Made by a program: the position numbers and the translations under genes. A DNA stretch of 64,000 nucleotides, taken from Pseudooceanicola endophyticus (GTDB lineage Bacteria; Pseudomonadota; Alphaproteobacteria; Rhodobacterales; Rhodobacteraceae). Shown piece by piece: positions 1-8,538 of the stretch. Below the pieces are notes generated by a model that saw nothing but the letters and a program-made list of their open reading frames with translations, was not told the DNA's origin and ran no database searches. The stretch covers positions 1 through 64,000 of the forward strand of contig NZ_JAHIAB010000002.1 of assembly GCF_018760365.1 (NCBI RefSeq). The letters run 5' to 3'. Position 1 is the first letter of the stretch. The number at the start of each line of letters is the position of its first letter.

Positions 1-761
1 GTCTGGACATTATAGCCGACCATGCCGCTGTGCCGGGCGCTGGTCGCCATGGCCCGGGCATCGGGATCGGTCAGGGAGATCTGCCCGTCGGGCGTATTGG
101 TCAGGGCCTTCTCCATTGCCTTCAGCCGCGCGATCTCCTGCCGAATATGGCCATAGCGACGGGCGAGATGCGCGACCTTGTCAGCCCGTGCCTCACCCTC
201 TTCCTGGCGGTCGATGCGGGCCATGTCATCGACATACCGCGAGACATCGGCCTCCAGATGGGCCAGGCGGCTGGCGATCTTGTTCTTGGTGAAGTTGCGG
301 TCGCGCTTGTTGACCGCCTTGAATTTACTGCCGTCGATGGCGACGCAATCGCCCCTCAGCACCCCGATCCGCCGACACAGTTCCACGAATTGCGCGCAGG
401 TCTTGCGGATCGCTGCCCCGTTATCGCGCCGGAAATCGGCGATGGTCTTGTGGTCCGGCGCCAGGCGGCCGATCAGCCACATCAGCTCGACATTGCGTCC
501 CGCCTCACGCTCCAGGCGACGGCTGGACGGGATGCGGTTCAGATAGCCGTAGATGAAGAGCTTCAGCAGCACAGCCGGATGGTAGCCCGGGCGACCGGTT
601 CGGGCGGGCACACAACGCTCGAAGCCGAGCGCCGGGAGATCAAGTTCCTCGACGAAGAGGTCAACGACACGGACCAGGTGGTCCTCGCCGATCCAGTCCT
701 CAAGACGATCAGGGAAAAGCGTGACCTGTTCGCGGTCGATGCCATCGATGAAACCCGCCAT
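1..761 (-). mobile_element. IS1182-family transposase, N-terminal part (cut by window edge)
   Basis: About 253 codons of a transposase read leftwards from an ATG at 761, preceded by GGGAG, and run off the window. The translation starts MAGFIDGIDREQVTLFPDRL, has the DUF772-type N-terminal block (GRPGYHPAVLLKLFIYGY, SRRLEREAGRNVELMWLIG, LAPDHKTIADFRR) and enters the DDE core (CVAIDGSKFKAVN). The last visible residues are GMVGYNVQ, the usual IS1182-family motif leading to the second Asp. No frameshift is seen in the visible part. The IS end should lie between 762 and about 850, close to the 3' end of the GNAT pseudogene, but I could not define the terminal inverted repeat without the other end. 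Confidence 0.88.
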
Positions 762-843
762 CCCTGTCTCCCGCTGCCTCGCGGAAGCTTACCACGAGAC
801 CGCGTTTCCACACAGCCTCGGCCCTTAGTTGTCGATCAGGGGC

Positions 844-1355
844 CTATTCAGAAACGATACGCCGGAACACATCATTAAGGTATGCTTGGTCCTGGGTCGT
901 GAAATGTGTCGTGCCGACTTTCTCGAACCCCTGCGTCAGGGAGAAAGCGATCGCTGGCGTGTTCTCTGCGTTGCTCGTCCGCCAGACTGAGCGGGCATCT
1001 GCACGGCGCGCATAGTCCACCCCCTGCGCGAGCAGTGCCTTCCCGATCCCCTTGCCGTGGTGTCGAGGCTGAACATAAAGGGTCGCGGTTTCCATGGTGG
1101 AACACCCTGGCACAGGGGCTTCCTTGCCCCGGCTGAGACGGATGAAACCATCGATGCCGTCTTCGTTTTCCGACACGATCACATGTGCGTCCGGGTCTTC
1201 GAGCACGGCAGCCAGGTTGGGTTTGGTGAACGCGTTCAGGGCATAATCGGCGAAAAGGCGTTCACGCCTTTCCGGATATAGGTTCCCAGCCAAACCTCGA
1301 TCGAGAGGGCGGCAAGAGCTGCGGCGTCAGATGGCTGCCCGGCGCGGAATTTCAC
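844..1355 (-). pseudogene. GNAT N-acetyltransferase, frameshifted
   Basis: The coding signal of a GNAT acetyltransferase is split over two frames. From a GTG at 1355 the protein reads VKFRAGQPSDAAALAALS, then IEVWLGTYIRKGVNAF. It must shift at the A-run 1253-1256 (TTTT on the coding strand) to continue as FADYALNAFTKPNLAAVL through the acetyl-CoA loop (RHHGKGIGKALL) to a stop at 844. One extra T would restore a single ORF of about 170 residues. The C-terminus, YLNDVFRRIVSE, ends next to the IS1182 element, so the last residues may come from the insertion. The frameshift could also be a sequencing error in the homopolymer. Confidence 0.75.
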
Positions 1356-1760
1356 GGTTCAGTTCCCAGTCTTCTGCGACATGCTGCGACGTTAGGAGAA
1401 GATTGCAATCCCGGCAATCTCCGCACTCCAGACCTCCCGTGCGGTGCGTGGTGACGGCCCGGCTTGAGCGGAAGATGCCCGGCAGCCGGGTCGGGAATGC
1501 TTTGCAGAGGATGTGCGGGCGCCCCCTGTTGCAGGGCCGTGTCGCCCAGCGGGAGCCGCATTTGCAGGGTATTCGCCCCTCGTGGGGTGTGTCGTCAAAA
1601 CCGACGTTCCTGTCAGCTGCCCGATCCGGGCGCTTCGGTTTCTTCACCCCTTGGCCGGGGCTTGCCCGCCGCGGCTGAGGACCTTCGGGTTCGGTCTGGA
1701 CGGCGCCGGACCCGGCGGGCGGGCACAGGTTGGCCTGGGGCGTTTGTGTCGGCGGGGGGG
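1356..1760. other. Intergenic stretch, no gene recognised
   Basis: Between the GNAT remnant and the terminator-like hairpin of the ABC operon I see no ORF with recognisable protein sequence, no RNA gene and no clear repeat. Open frames here look like GC-driven noise (rich in Arg, Gly, Pro and Ser). It may be decayed DNA flanking the insertion element. Confidence 0.5.
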
Positions 1761-1786
1761 ACGCCTCCCGGGGGGCCGGGAGGCGC
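1761..1786 (-). terminator. Hairpin behind the amino-acid ABC operon
   Basis: GCCTCCCGG (1763-1771) and CCGGGAGGC (1776-1784) form a perfect 9-bp stem with a 4-nt loop, 5 bases after the stop codon of the ATPase gene. No clear U-run follows on the minus strand, so it may act as a weak intrinsic terminator or mRNA 3'-end stabiliser. Confidence 0.6.
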
Positions 1787-1791
1787 CTGTC

Positions 1792-2520
1792 TCAATGGGC
1801 CATGCCGATGAAGCTGCGCAGCTCGGGGGTCTTCGGATTGGCAAAGACCTCTTCCGGGCGGCCGACCTCGTGAATGCGGCCCTGATGCATGAACACGAGA
1901 CGCGAACAGACGTCGCGGGCAAAGGCCATCTCATGGGTGACCATGACCAGGGTCATGCCCTCCTTCGCGAGGTCGCGCACCACCTGAAGGACCTCTGCCA
2001 CCAGCTCCGGATCCAGCGCCGAGGTGACCTCGTCGCACAGCAGCGCCGTGGGTTCCATCGCCAGCGCCCGGGCGATGGCGACGCGCTGCTGCTGGCCGCC
2101 CGAGAGCTGGTCGGGATAGCTGTCGAACTTGTCGGCCAGGCCCACGCGCTCCATCATCCGGCGGGCCATGGCCTCGGCCTCGGCCTTCGGTTTCTTCTTC
2201 ACCACCTGCTGGGCCAGCATGACGTTCTGCCCGGCGGTCTTGTGCGGGAACAGGTTGAACTGCTGGAAGATCATGCCGACCTTCTGGCGCAGGTTCCGCA
2301 GGTGCAGCTCGTCGTTGACCAGCTGCTGGCCGCCGACGGTGATGGCCCCTTCGTTGATGGTCTCCAGCCCGTTGATGCAGCGCAGCAGGGTGGATTTGCC
2401 CGAGCCCGACTTGCCGATCAGCGCGATCACCTCGCCCTTCTCGATCTTCAGGTCGATGCCCTTGAGGACCTCGTTGCTGCCGTAGCTTTTGCGCAGGGCG
2501 TCAATGGCGATGAGCGACAT
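1792..2520 (-). CDS. Polar amino-acid ABC transporter, ATP-binding protein
   Basis: A 242-residue ATPase of the GlnQ/HisP type that energises import of an amino acid or close relative at the inner membrane. Visible motifs are Walker [10 protein letters not shown] (36-44), Q-loop FQQFNLFPH, signature LSGGQQQR (139-146), Walker B ending CDEVTSALD (162-170) and the H-loop in VTHEM. Length is typical. The start overlaps the end of the upstream permease gene by 20 bp, so it is the last gene of the regulator, binding protein, permease, permease, ATPase operon. Family is certain; the substrate cannot be told from sequence. Confidence 0.93.
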   Translation of the reverse strand: MSLIAIDALRKSYGSNEVLKGIDLKIEKGEVIALIGKSGSGKSTLLRCINGLETINEGAITVGGQQLVNDELHLRNLRQKVGMIFQQFNLFPHKTAGQNVMLAQQVVKKKPKAEAEAMARRMMERVGLADKFDSYPDQLSGGQQQRVAIARALAMEPTALLCDEVTSALDPELVAEVLQVVRDLAKEGMTLVMVTHEMAFARDVCSRLVFMHQGRIHEVGRPEEVFANPKTPELRSFIGMAH

Positions 2521-3157
2521 TCATTTTCCTTTCAAGCACCTTGGCGCTGTAGGACAGCGGGAAGCACAGGCAGAAGTAGATGAGGGCGACCAGCCCGTAG
2601 ACGGTGAAGGGCTGGAAGGTGGCATTGGCCAGAATGGTGCCGGCCTTCGTCACCTCGACGAAGCCGATGATCGAGGTCAACGCCGTGCCCTTCACCACCT
2701 GCACCGAGAAGCCCACCGTCGGCGGGATCGAGATCTTCAGCGCCTGCGGCAGCACCACATGGCGCATCTGTTCGAAATAGGTCATGCCCAGGGATGCCGA
2801 GGCCTCCCACTGGCCTTTCGGGATGGCGGTGACGCAGCCGCGCCAGATTTCCGCGAGGAAGGCCGCAGTCCACAGGATCAGCGCCACGGTGGCGGCAACC
2901 CAGGGGGCGACGTCGATGCCGAACAGGCCCAGGCCGAAGAAGGCCAGGAACAGCTGCATCAGCAGCGGCGTGCCCTGGAACAGCTCCGTGTAGCCCTTGA
3001 CCAGGATCTGCAGCCAGCGCGACTTGCCGATCCGCGCGAACAGCAGCACCAGCCCCAGCAGGCCGCCGCCCGCGAAGCTGACCAGCGACAGCACGACGGT
3101 CCAGCCGGTGGCATGGATCAGCGCCATCACGATGGCGGAGAGCGTGAACTGGGTCAT
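2501..3157 (-). CDS. Polar amino-acid ABC transporter, permease
   Basis: A 218-residue HisM/HisQ-type inner-membrane permease with the N-terminal hydrophobic segment VMALIHATGWTVVLSLVSF and several further membrane segments. The EAA loop reads EASASLGMTYFEQMRHVVLP, the contact site for the ATPase. It overlaps the preceding permease by 4 bp (ATGA) and the following ATPase by 20 bp, indicating translational coupling. With its neighbour it should form the heterodimeric channel of the importer. Confidence 0.92.
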   Translation of the reverse strand: MTQFTLSAIVMALIHATGWTVVLSLVSFAGGGLLGLVLLFARIGKSRWLQILVKGYTELFQGTPLLMQLFLAFFGLGLFGIDVAPWVAATVALILWTAAFLAEIWRGCVTAIPKGQWEASASLGMTYFEQMRHVVLPQALKISIPPTVGFSVQVVKGTALTSIIGFVEVTKAGTILANATFQPFTVYGLVALIYFCLCFPLSYSAKVLERKMNVAHRH

Positions 3158-3831
3158 CGCGTGGCCCTCCGTCTGGTGGCAAAGATCATGTCGCCGAAGC
3201 GCAGCAGCGCAAAGCGCAGCACGATGGCCAGCCCGAGGTAGATCAGCGTCGAGGCAAAGTAGGCCTCGAAGGCGCGGAAGGTGCGCGACTGGGTGAAGTT
3301 CGCCGCATAGGTCAGGTCCTGCACGGCGATCTGGCTGACCACCGAGGACCCCAGCATGACGATCACCACCTGGCTGGCCAGCGCCGGCCAGATCTTTTGC
3401 AGCGCGGGCACCAGCACCACGTGGCGGAAGGTCTGGATCGGCGACATGGCCAGCGAGGCCCCGGCCTCGAACTGGCCCTTGGGGGTGGCCTCGATGCCGG
3501 CGCGGATGATCTCGGCGCTGTAGGCCCCGAGGTTGATCACCATGGCCAGCATGGCGGCGGCGACCTCGTTCATGTGCACGCCGATGGCGGGCAGGCCGAA
3601 GAAGATGAAGAACAGCTGGATGAGGAAGGGGGTGTTGCGGATCAGCTCGACGTAGATGGCGACGATCCAGCCCAGCCAGCGCGGCCCCTGGGTGCGGGCC
3701 CAGGCGCAGAAGATACCAAGCGCGATGCCGCAGATGCCGCCGACGAGGATCAGCTGGATGGTCATCCAGATCCCCGACAGGAACACCGGCCAGTAGGTCG
3801 CCACCCAGTCGAAGTTGAAATGATAGCTCAT
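3154..3831 (-). CDS. Polar amino-acid ABC transporter, permease
   Basis: A 225-residue membrane protein of the same HisM/GlnP-type family as the next gene. It has TM segments near residues 20-40 (IQLILVGGICGIALGIFCAW), 75-100 and 190-210, an ELIRNTPFLIQLFF block, and an EAA loop containing EAGASLAMSPIQTFRHVVL. It lies 61 bp behind the binding-protein gene and overlaps the second permease by 4 bp. It supplies one half of the predicted heterodimeric translocation pore. Confidence 0.92.
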   Translation of the reverse strand: MSYHFNFDWVATYWPVFLSGIWMTIQLILVGGICGIALGIFCAWARTQGPRWLGWIVAIYVELIRNTPFLIQLFFIFFGLPAIGVHMNEVAAAMLAMVINLGAYSAEIIRAGIEATPKGQFEAGASLAMSPIQTFRHVVLVPALQKIWPALASQVVIVMLGSSVVSQIAVQDLTYAANFTQSRTFRAFEAYFASTLIYLGLAIVLRFALLRFGDMIFATRRRATR

Positions 3832-3892
3832 GTCGGAACTTTCGGGAGGAAGGCGAACGCCCCGGGCGGGGCCGGGGCGTTCTGGATCGGGG

Positions 3893-4681
3893 TTACAGGT
3901 CCGCCGGCAGGTCCATGCCCAGCCACTTCTCCGAGATCTTGTTCAGATCGCCGTCGGTCTTGGCCTCGGCGATGATCGCGTCGACCTTGTCCTTCAGCGC
4001 CGGCTCGTCCTTGTTCATGCCGATGTAGCAGGGCGAGTTCTTGATCAGGAACTTCATCTCGGGCTTCTTGGGCGGGTTGCGCGCGACGATGGCGGCGGCC
4101 ACGACGTTGCCGGTGGCGATCGCCTCGACCTGGCCCGACAGGAAGGCCGAAATGGTGCCGTTGTTGTCCTCGTAGCGCTTCAGCGTGGCATCGGCGGGGG
4201 CGATCTTGGTCAGTTCCAGATCCTCGATCGAACCGCGGGTGACGCCGACCGTCTTGCCCGCCAGATCCGCCGCGCCGCCGATCTTGGTGTCGGCGGGGGC
4301 GAAGACGCCGTTGTAGAAGGGCGCATAGGCGGTCGAGAAGTCGATCACCGCCTCACGCTCGGCGTTCTTGCCCATGGAGGAGATCACCAGATCCACCTTG
4401 CCGGTCTGCAGGTAGGGGATGCGGTTCGCCGAGGTCACCGGCACCAGCTCCAGCTTGACGCCCAGCTTGTCGGCGATCAGGCCGGCCATGTCGATGTCGT
4501 AGCCCTGCGGCTTCATGTCGGTCCCGACCGAACCGAAGGGCGGAAAGTCCTGCGGCACGGCGATCCGGATCGTGCCCTTGGAGGTGATGTCCGAAAGCGC
4601 GTCGGCAGAGGCGGTCTGCGCCCCCGCGATCAGCGTCAGCGTTGCGGCGGCGGCGGCAATAAAGCGGCGCTTGGTCAGCAT
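3893..4681 (-). CDS. Amino-acid ABC transporter, periplasmic substrate-binding protein
   Basis: A 262-residue SBP_bac_3 (family 3) binding protein. It begins with a signal peptide, MLTKRRFIAAAAATLTLIAG followed by a small-residue region ending ASA. The mature domain has the typical IRIAVPQDFPPFG, GYDIDMAGLIADKLGV and DLVISSMGKNAERE blocks of polar amino-acid and opine binders. The start lies only 3 bp behind the stop of the GntR regulator, so both are co-transcribed. Ligand specificity is open. Confidence 0.92.
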   Translation of the reverse strand: MLTKRRFIAAAAATLTLIAGAQTASADALSDITSKGTIRIAVPQDFPPFGSVGTDMKPQGYDIDMAGLIADKLGVKLELVPVTSANRIPYLQTGKVDLVISSMGKNAEREAVIDFSTAYAPFYNGVFAPADTKIGGAADLAGKTVGVTRGSIEDLELTKIAPADATLKRYEDNNGTISAFLSGQVEAIATGNVVAAAIVARNPPKKPEMKFLIKNSPCYIGMNKDEPALKDKVDAIIAEAKTDGDLNKISEKWLGMDLPADL

Positions 4682-4684
4682 GTG

Positions 4685-5431
4685 TCAGTTCCCCAGATGT
4701 GTTTTTTCTGATTGGTCCGAAGGCTCGGAAGGGTTTTCCGGGCGTTTGGTCTTCGTGCCTTCGCCCGGTGCCCGGTCCAGTCGAAGGGTGGTGCGCAGGC
4801 TCCCCAGGGGATCCGGCGCGATATCCGTGTTCAGGCCCGCCTCGACATCCTCGAGGTGATCGAAGCTCAGCTGTGCGGCGCGGGTCATGTCGCCGGCGGC
4901 CAGCGCGTCGACGATCTCCACGTGGTCGCGGTGCGAGGCGAGGGCGTTGCGTTCGGACTGGTAGCAGAGCGAGATCAGGATGGTGCGCGCGGTCAGGGTC
5001 TGCAGCAGCTCCACCAGCGCGCGGTTGCCCGAGGCCTCGGCGATGCGGACATGGAAATCGCCCATCAGGTAGATCAGCGTGCTCTTGTCGCCCTCGGCAA
5101 TCGCGGCGCGCTCTTCCTCGATATGGGTGCGCAGCCGCGCGATGGCGGCGGGCGGGAAGGGCCGCGCCTTGGCCAGGAAGCCGTATTCGACAAAGCGGCG
5201 GGCGGCGTAGACCTGGTTGGCTTCTTCGGCATCGGGGGTGTTCACGAACCAGCCGCGCCGTGCCTCGACCCGGACGATGCGGCGGGTTTCCAGCCGCGTC
5301 AGGGCCTCGCGGATCAGCGTGCGCGAAACGCCGAAGGCCTCGGCCAGGCGGCTTTCCGACAGTTTCGATCCCGGCGGCAGGCGCCCCTCGACGATGGCGG
5401 CCAGCAGCGTGTTCTCAATTCCCCTGGGCAC
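4685..5431 (-). CDS. GntR-family (FCD) transcriptional regulator
   Basis: A 248-residue FadR/FCD-type regulator. The N-terminal winged helix contains LPPGSKLSESRLAEAFGVSR and LTRLETRRIVRVEARRGWFV; the C-terminal FCD domain keeps the metal-site type residues in DFHVRIAEASGN and SHRDHVEIVDAL. I chose the GTG at 5431 because GGGAG lies about 6 bp upstream and the N-terminus then begins just before the first helix. The frame stays open upstream, but those residues look like noise. As first gene of the amino-acid transport operon it probably senses the transported compound and represses its own operon. Confidence 0.88.
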   Translation of the reverse strand: MPRGIENTLLAAIVEGRLPPGSKLSESRLAEAFGVSRTLIREALTRLETRRIVRVEARRGWFVNTPDAEEANQVYAARRFVEYGFLAKARPFPPAAIARLRTHIEEERAAIAEGDKSTLIYLMGDFHVRIAEASGNRALVELLQTLTARTILISLCYQSERNALASHRDHVEIVDALAAGDMTRAAQLSFDHLEDVEAGLNTDIAPDPLGSLRTTLRLDRAPGEGTKTKRPENPSEPSDQSEKTHLGN

Positions 5432-5461
5432 GTGGGCTCCCGTCCGAATATGCAGATCAGT

Positions 5462-5473
5462 CTTGTATGCAAG
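5462..5473. promoter_or_regulatory. Candidate GntR/FCD operator
   Basis: CTTGTATGCAAG, a near-perfect 12-bp palindrome, lies 31 bp upstream of the regulator start. FCD-subfamily GntR proteins typically bind TTGTNNACAA-like palindromes, so this is the best candidate autoregulatory site. Inference from motif and position only. Confidence 0.45.
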
Positions 5474-5676
5474 AACTGCACGGCAGTTTCGGAGCGGGCA
5501 AGACGCGGCGGCAGGCTTGCGGGCAGGGCGATGCAAATCATCTGCCAGTTGCGTAGCAAATAAGCGATGGCCCCGTTGTTCTGAGGGCAACACCCGCGAA
5601 AGGGCCCCCGCGTGGCGCCCGCCGGGACGGCAATCCGGGGAATCAGCTGCCCGGCCAGAGCCGGGCAATGGGGGGC

Positions 5677-6642
5677 TCAGCCCCATTCGCGGGGCCGGGT
5701 GCGGGCCATCTCCGCAGGGATGGGGATGAATTCCTCGGTGTCGCCGGGGGGCAGGTGGAACGGGCCGCCGCTCCAGTCGGCGGCGTTCCAGTCCGCGCGG
5801 GCCTGTTCGATGCGCTCCTTCGAGGAGGACACGAAGTTCCACCAGATGTAGCGTGGCCCGTTCATGGTCGCCCCGCCCAGGGCCATCAGCCGCGCCCCCT
5901 GCGGCCCCGCCTTGACCGAGATCGCGTCGCCGGGACGGAACACCATCATGCGCCCGGCCTCGAAAAGGTCCCCGGCGACCTCGACGCTGCCCTCGGTGAT
6001 GTAGAGGCCGCGGTCCTCCTGGTCGTCGGGCAGCGGGAAGGCGGCGCCGGGGGCCAGCACGACATCCAGGTAGAAGGTCTCGGAGGGCAGGGCGACGGGG
6101 CTTTTCTTGCCATAGGCGGCGCCCAGGATCAGCCGCGCCTCGACGCCGTGATCGGCGATCACCGGCAGGGCTTCGCGGCCGTGGTGTTCGAAGGTGGGGG
6201 CGTCTTCCTCCCGGTTCTCGGGCAGGGCGATCCAGGTCTGGATGCCGAACAGGCTGTGCGGGGTGCCCCGGGTCGCGGCGCTGGTGCGTTCGGAATGGGT
6301 GACACCGCGCCCCGCGACCATCCAGTTGACCTCTCCGGGATAGATCATCTGGTGGCTGCCGATGCTGTCGCGATGCTCGAACTCTCCCCGATACAGGTAG
6401 GTGACGGTGCCCAGGCCGATATGCGGATGCGGGCGCACGTCGATGCCGCCCTCGGTCAGGAATTCCGCCGGGCCCATCTGGTCGAAGAAGATGAAGGGGC
6501 CGACCATCTGCCGCTTCGGCGAGGGCAGGGCGCGGCGCACCTCAAAGCCGCCGATGTCGCGGGCCCGGGGAATGATCAGCGTCTCCAGCGCCTCGCAGCC
6601 GAAGCCGGGGCAGCTCGGGTCATGGGTGGGGTTCCAGCTCAT
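5677..6642 (-). CDS. Pirin-family protein
   Basis: A 321-residue bicupin of the pirin family. The N-terminal cupin carries the metal-site motif of pirins (DVRPHPHIGLGTVTYLYRGE, with the second histidine-rich part GRGVTHSER) near residues 68-120; the C-terminal pirin_C domain covers about 180-290. Bacterial pirins of this type often have quercetinase or redox-regulatory activity; which applies here is not visible. It is the last gene of the minus-strand block starting with the XapX gene, 39 bp behind the MFS gene, so it is probably part of a stress or detoxification operon. Confidence 0.9.
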   Translation of the reverse strand: MSWNPTHDPSCPGFGCEALETLIIPRARDIGGFEVRRALPSPKRQMVGPFIFFDQMGPAEFLTEGGIDVRPHPHIGLGTVTYLYRGEFEHRDSIGSHQMIYPGEVNWMVAGRGVTHSERTSAATRGTPHSLFGIQTWIALPENREEDAPTFEHHGREALPVIADHGVEARLILGAAYGKKSPVALPSETFYLDVVLAPGAAFPLPDDQEDRGLYITEGSVEVAGDLFEAGRMMVFRPGDAISVKAGPQGARLMALGGATMNGPRYIWWNFVSSSKERIEQARADWNAADWSGGPFHLPPGDTEEFIPIPAEMARTRPREWG

Positions 6643-6681
6643 TTCGGGTCTCCTCTCCTGTGGAACGGGCGGGCCGGAGCA

Positions 6682-8244
6682 TCAGCGCTTCGGCCCGATG
6701 AAGTGGCGGACCCGGGGCGGGTCCGTGCCCTGGTGCAGGGTGCGCAGCCGGGCATGGTGATCCAGGTCGGCATGGCTGACCCTTTCGTGTTGCGCGAGGT
6801 GCTCTGCCCAGCTGGGCAGGTGGAAGCTTTCCAGCCACAGGCCCGGGGTCTCGACGCATTCGTGGACGTGCCAGCGGGTCGCGCCGTTGCGCAGCCGCTC
6901 ATGGGCCACGGGGGGCAGCAGGGCCAGAAAGGCCTCGCGGTCCGGGGGGGCGATGCGGTATTCCACCAGCACCATGGCAGAGCTGTCACGGGCCTGTCCA
7001 TCGGTCACCTCGGGCGCCATCGGCCAGGCCTGCGCGGGGCTCAGATCGGCCCCCTCGGCCTGGCCCAGCGGCAGGCGCAGCGTGACCAGCAGCCCCAGGG
7101 CCAGCCCGGCGGTGGCCAGCAGAAGCGCACCCGGCACCGAAAGCGCGGTTGCCACCTGGCCCCAGACCAGGGACCCCAGGGCCATGGAGCCGAAGAACAC
7201 CATCAGGAAGACCGCCAGGCCCCGCGCCCGCACCCAGCCCGGCAGTGCCGTCTGCGCCGAGACGTTGAACGAGGTCAGCACGGCGATCCAGGACAGCCCG
7301 CCCAGGAAGGCCGCCACCAGCAGCGGCGCCAGCCCGGTGCCCAGCGTGCCCAGCCGCACCGTGCCATCCGCCGAGGCACGCCGCTGCAGCCGGGGCAGCA
7401 GCAACGCCCCGGTGACGGCTCCGGCACCGACGACGCCCATCAGCGCGCCGTAGAGCGTGGAGCCACCGCCCTCGATCCCGCGGGCGATCAGCGGCAGCAG
7501 CGCCCAGTAGGCCGAGGCGAACAGGAAGAAGGCGGCGGCGCGCAGGGCCGTGTCGCGCATGGCGCGGTTGTGGCGGACATGGCGCAGCCCGGTGGCCATG
7601 TCCTGCAGCAGCGATCCGCCCCCCGAGACCGGCAGCGCCGGCGGCGGCTGCCAGAGCACCAGCGCGATCAGGATCGCCACGAAGCTGAGCGCGTTCAGCG
7701 CGAAGGGGGCGGCCAGCCCGACACCGGCGATCAGCACGCCGGCGATGGCCGGGCCGATGGCCCGGGCGATGTTGATCCCCATGGAATTCAGCGCGATCGC
7801 CGGGCGCAGCTGGTCGCGGGGCACCAGTTGCGGCACGATGGCCTGCCAGGCCGGGGCGACAAAGGCCGCCCCGGTGCCGATCATCAGCGTGAAGGCGATC
7901 AGCAGGGCTGGGGTCATCCGCCCGGCCCAGACCAGCAGGGTCAGGGTGCTGACCACGACCAGCAGCACCAGGTTGATGGCGATCAGCATCCGTCGCTTGT
8001 CCAGCCGGTCCGCCAGGGCGCCGGCCAGCAGCGCGAAGCAGAACACCGGCAGGGTGGTCGCGGCCTGCACCAGCGTCACCACGGCGGGGCTGGGATCAAG
8101 CGTGGTCATCAGCCAGCCCGACCCGACATCGTTCATCCAGGTGCCGATGTTGGAGATCAGCGTCGCCGTCCACAGCAGCGCGAAGGCGCGCTGGCGGAAG
8201 GGCGCATAGGCCCCCGCCGGGGCGGCGTCACCACTGGATGACAT
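6682..8244 (-). CDS. MFS transporter (MFS_3/EntS type) with C-terminal ABM-like domain
   Basis: A 520-residue protein. Residues about 15-405 form a 12-TM major facilitator of the MFS_3 (DUF894) group (FALLWTATLISNIGTWMNDV at the start; LADRLDKRRMLIAINLV as the loop 2-3 motif). The last 100 residues are a soluble domain (MVLVEYRIAPPDREAFLALL, TRWHVHECVETPGLWLESFH) resembling antibiotic-biosynthesis monooxygenase folds, a known architecture in this group. The ATG at 8244 lies inside the 3' end of the preceding GNAT gene (17-bp overlap). Likely an exporter of a small toxic or signalling molecule. Confidence 0.9.
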   Translation of the reverse strand: MSSSGDAAPAGAYAPFRQRAFALLWTATLISNIGTWMNDVGSGWLMTTLDPSPAVVTLVQAATTLPVFCFALLAGALADRLDKRRMLIAINLVLLVVVSTLTLLVWAGRMTPALLIAFTLMIGTGAAFVAPAWQAIVPQLVPRDQLRPAIALNSMGINIARAIGPAIAGVLIAGVGLAAPFALNALSFVAILIALVLWQPPPALPVSGGGSLLQDMATGLRHVRHNRAMRDTALRAAAFFLFASAYWALLPLIARGIEGGGSTLYGALMGVVGAGAVTGALLLPRLQRRASADGTVRLGTLGTGLAPLLVAAFLGGLSWIAVLTSFNVSAQTALPGWVRARGLAVFLMVFFGSMALGSLVWGQVATALSVPGALLLATAGLALGLLVTLRLPLGQAEGADLSPAQAWPMAPEVTDGQARDSSAMVLVEYRIAPPDREAFLALLPPVAHERLRNGATRWHVHECVETPGLWLESFHLPSWAEHLAQHERVSHADLDHHARLRTLHQGTDPPRVRHFIGPKR

Positions 8245-8527
8245 CGGCGGTTTCCTCTCGGTGGCGCATGGCGTAGCCGCGCACGAAGGGGCACAGGGGC
8301 ACGATGCGCTGGCCCTTCTCGCGGGCATCGGCGAACAGCCGCAGCGCCAGCGCCCGGGCAATGCCCAGCCCGCGCATCCTGTCGGGGACGGCGGTGTGAT
8401 CGGCGATGATCAGCTGCGGCGAGACCTTGGAGATGGTCAGTTCTCCCTCGCCCTCGACGCCCTCGACGGTGGCGGCATAGCGCGCCTTGCTGTCGGTTTC
8501 AGTATAGGTGATCAGCGGGTCGGTCAT
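8228..8527 (-). CDS. Small GNAT-family N-acetyltransferase (YjdJ/COG2388 type)
   Basis: A 99-residue minimal GNAT protein. It has a beta-strand core (GELTISKVSPQLIIADHTAV), the acetyl-CoA loop MRGLGIARALALRLF and the family-typical ending IVPLCPFVRGYAMRH. The start at 8527 (MTDPLITYTE) is preceded by GGAGGAC. These minimal enzymes lack the N-terminal half of larger GNATs; substrates are unknown. It sits between the amidohydrolase and MFS genes and overlaps the latter, so it is cotranscribed. Confidence 0.88.
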   Translation of the reverse strand: MTDPLITYTETDSKARYAATVEGVEGEGELTISKVSPQLIIADHTAVPDRMRGLGIARALALRLFADAREKGQRIVPLCPFVRGYAMRHREETADVIQW

Positions 8528-8538
8528 GGTGTCCTCCT

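Noticed and set aside
5668-8241. An 857-codon plus-strand open frame rich in Gln, Gly, Arg and His
   Set aside because: It lies wholly opposite the pirin and MFS genes, which have clear family motifs. High GC with strong third-position bias produces such antisense frames; the same applies to long frames at 14915-17044, 20506-22413, 37087-39189, 51040-53661 and 59083-60861.
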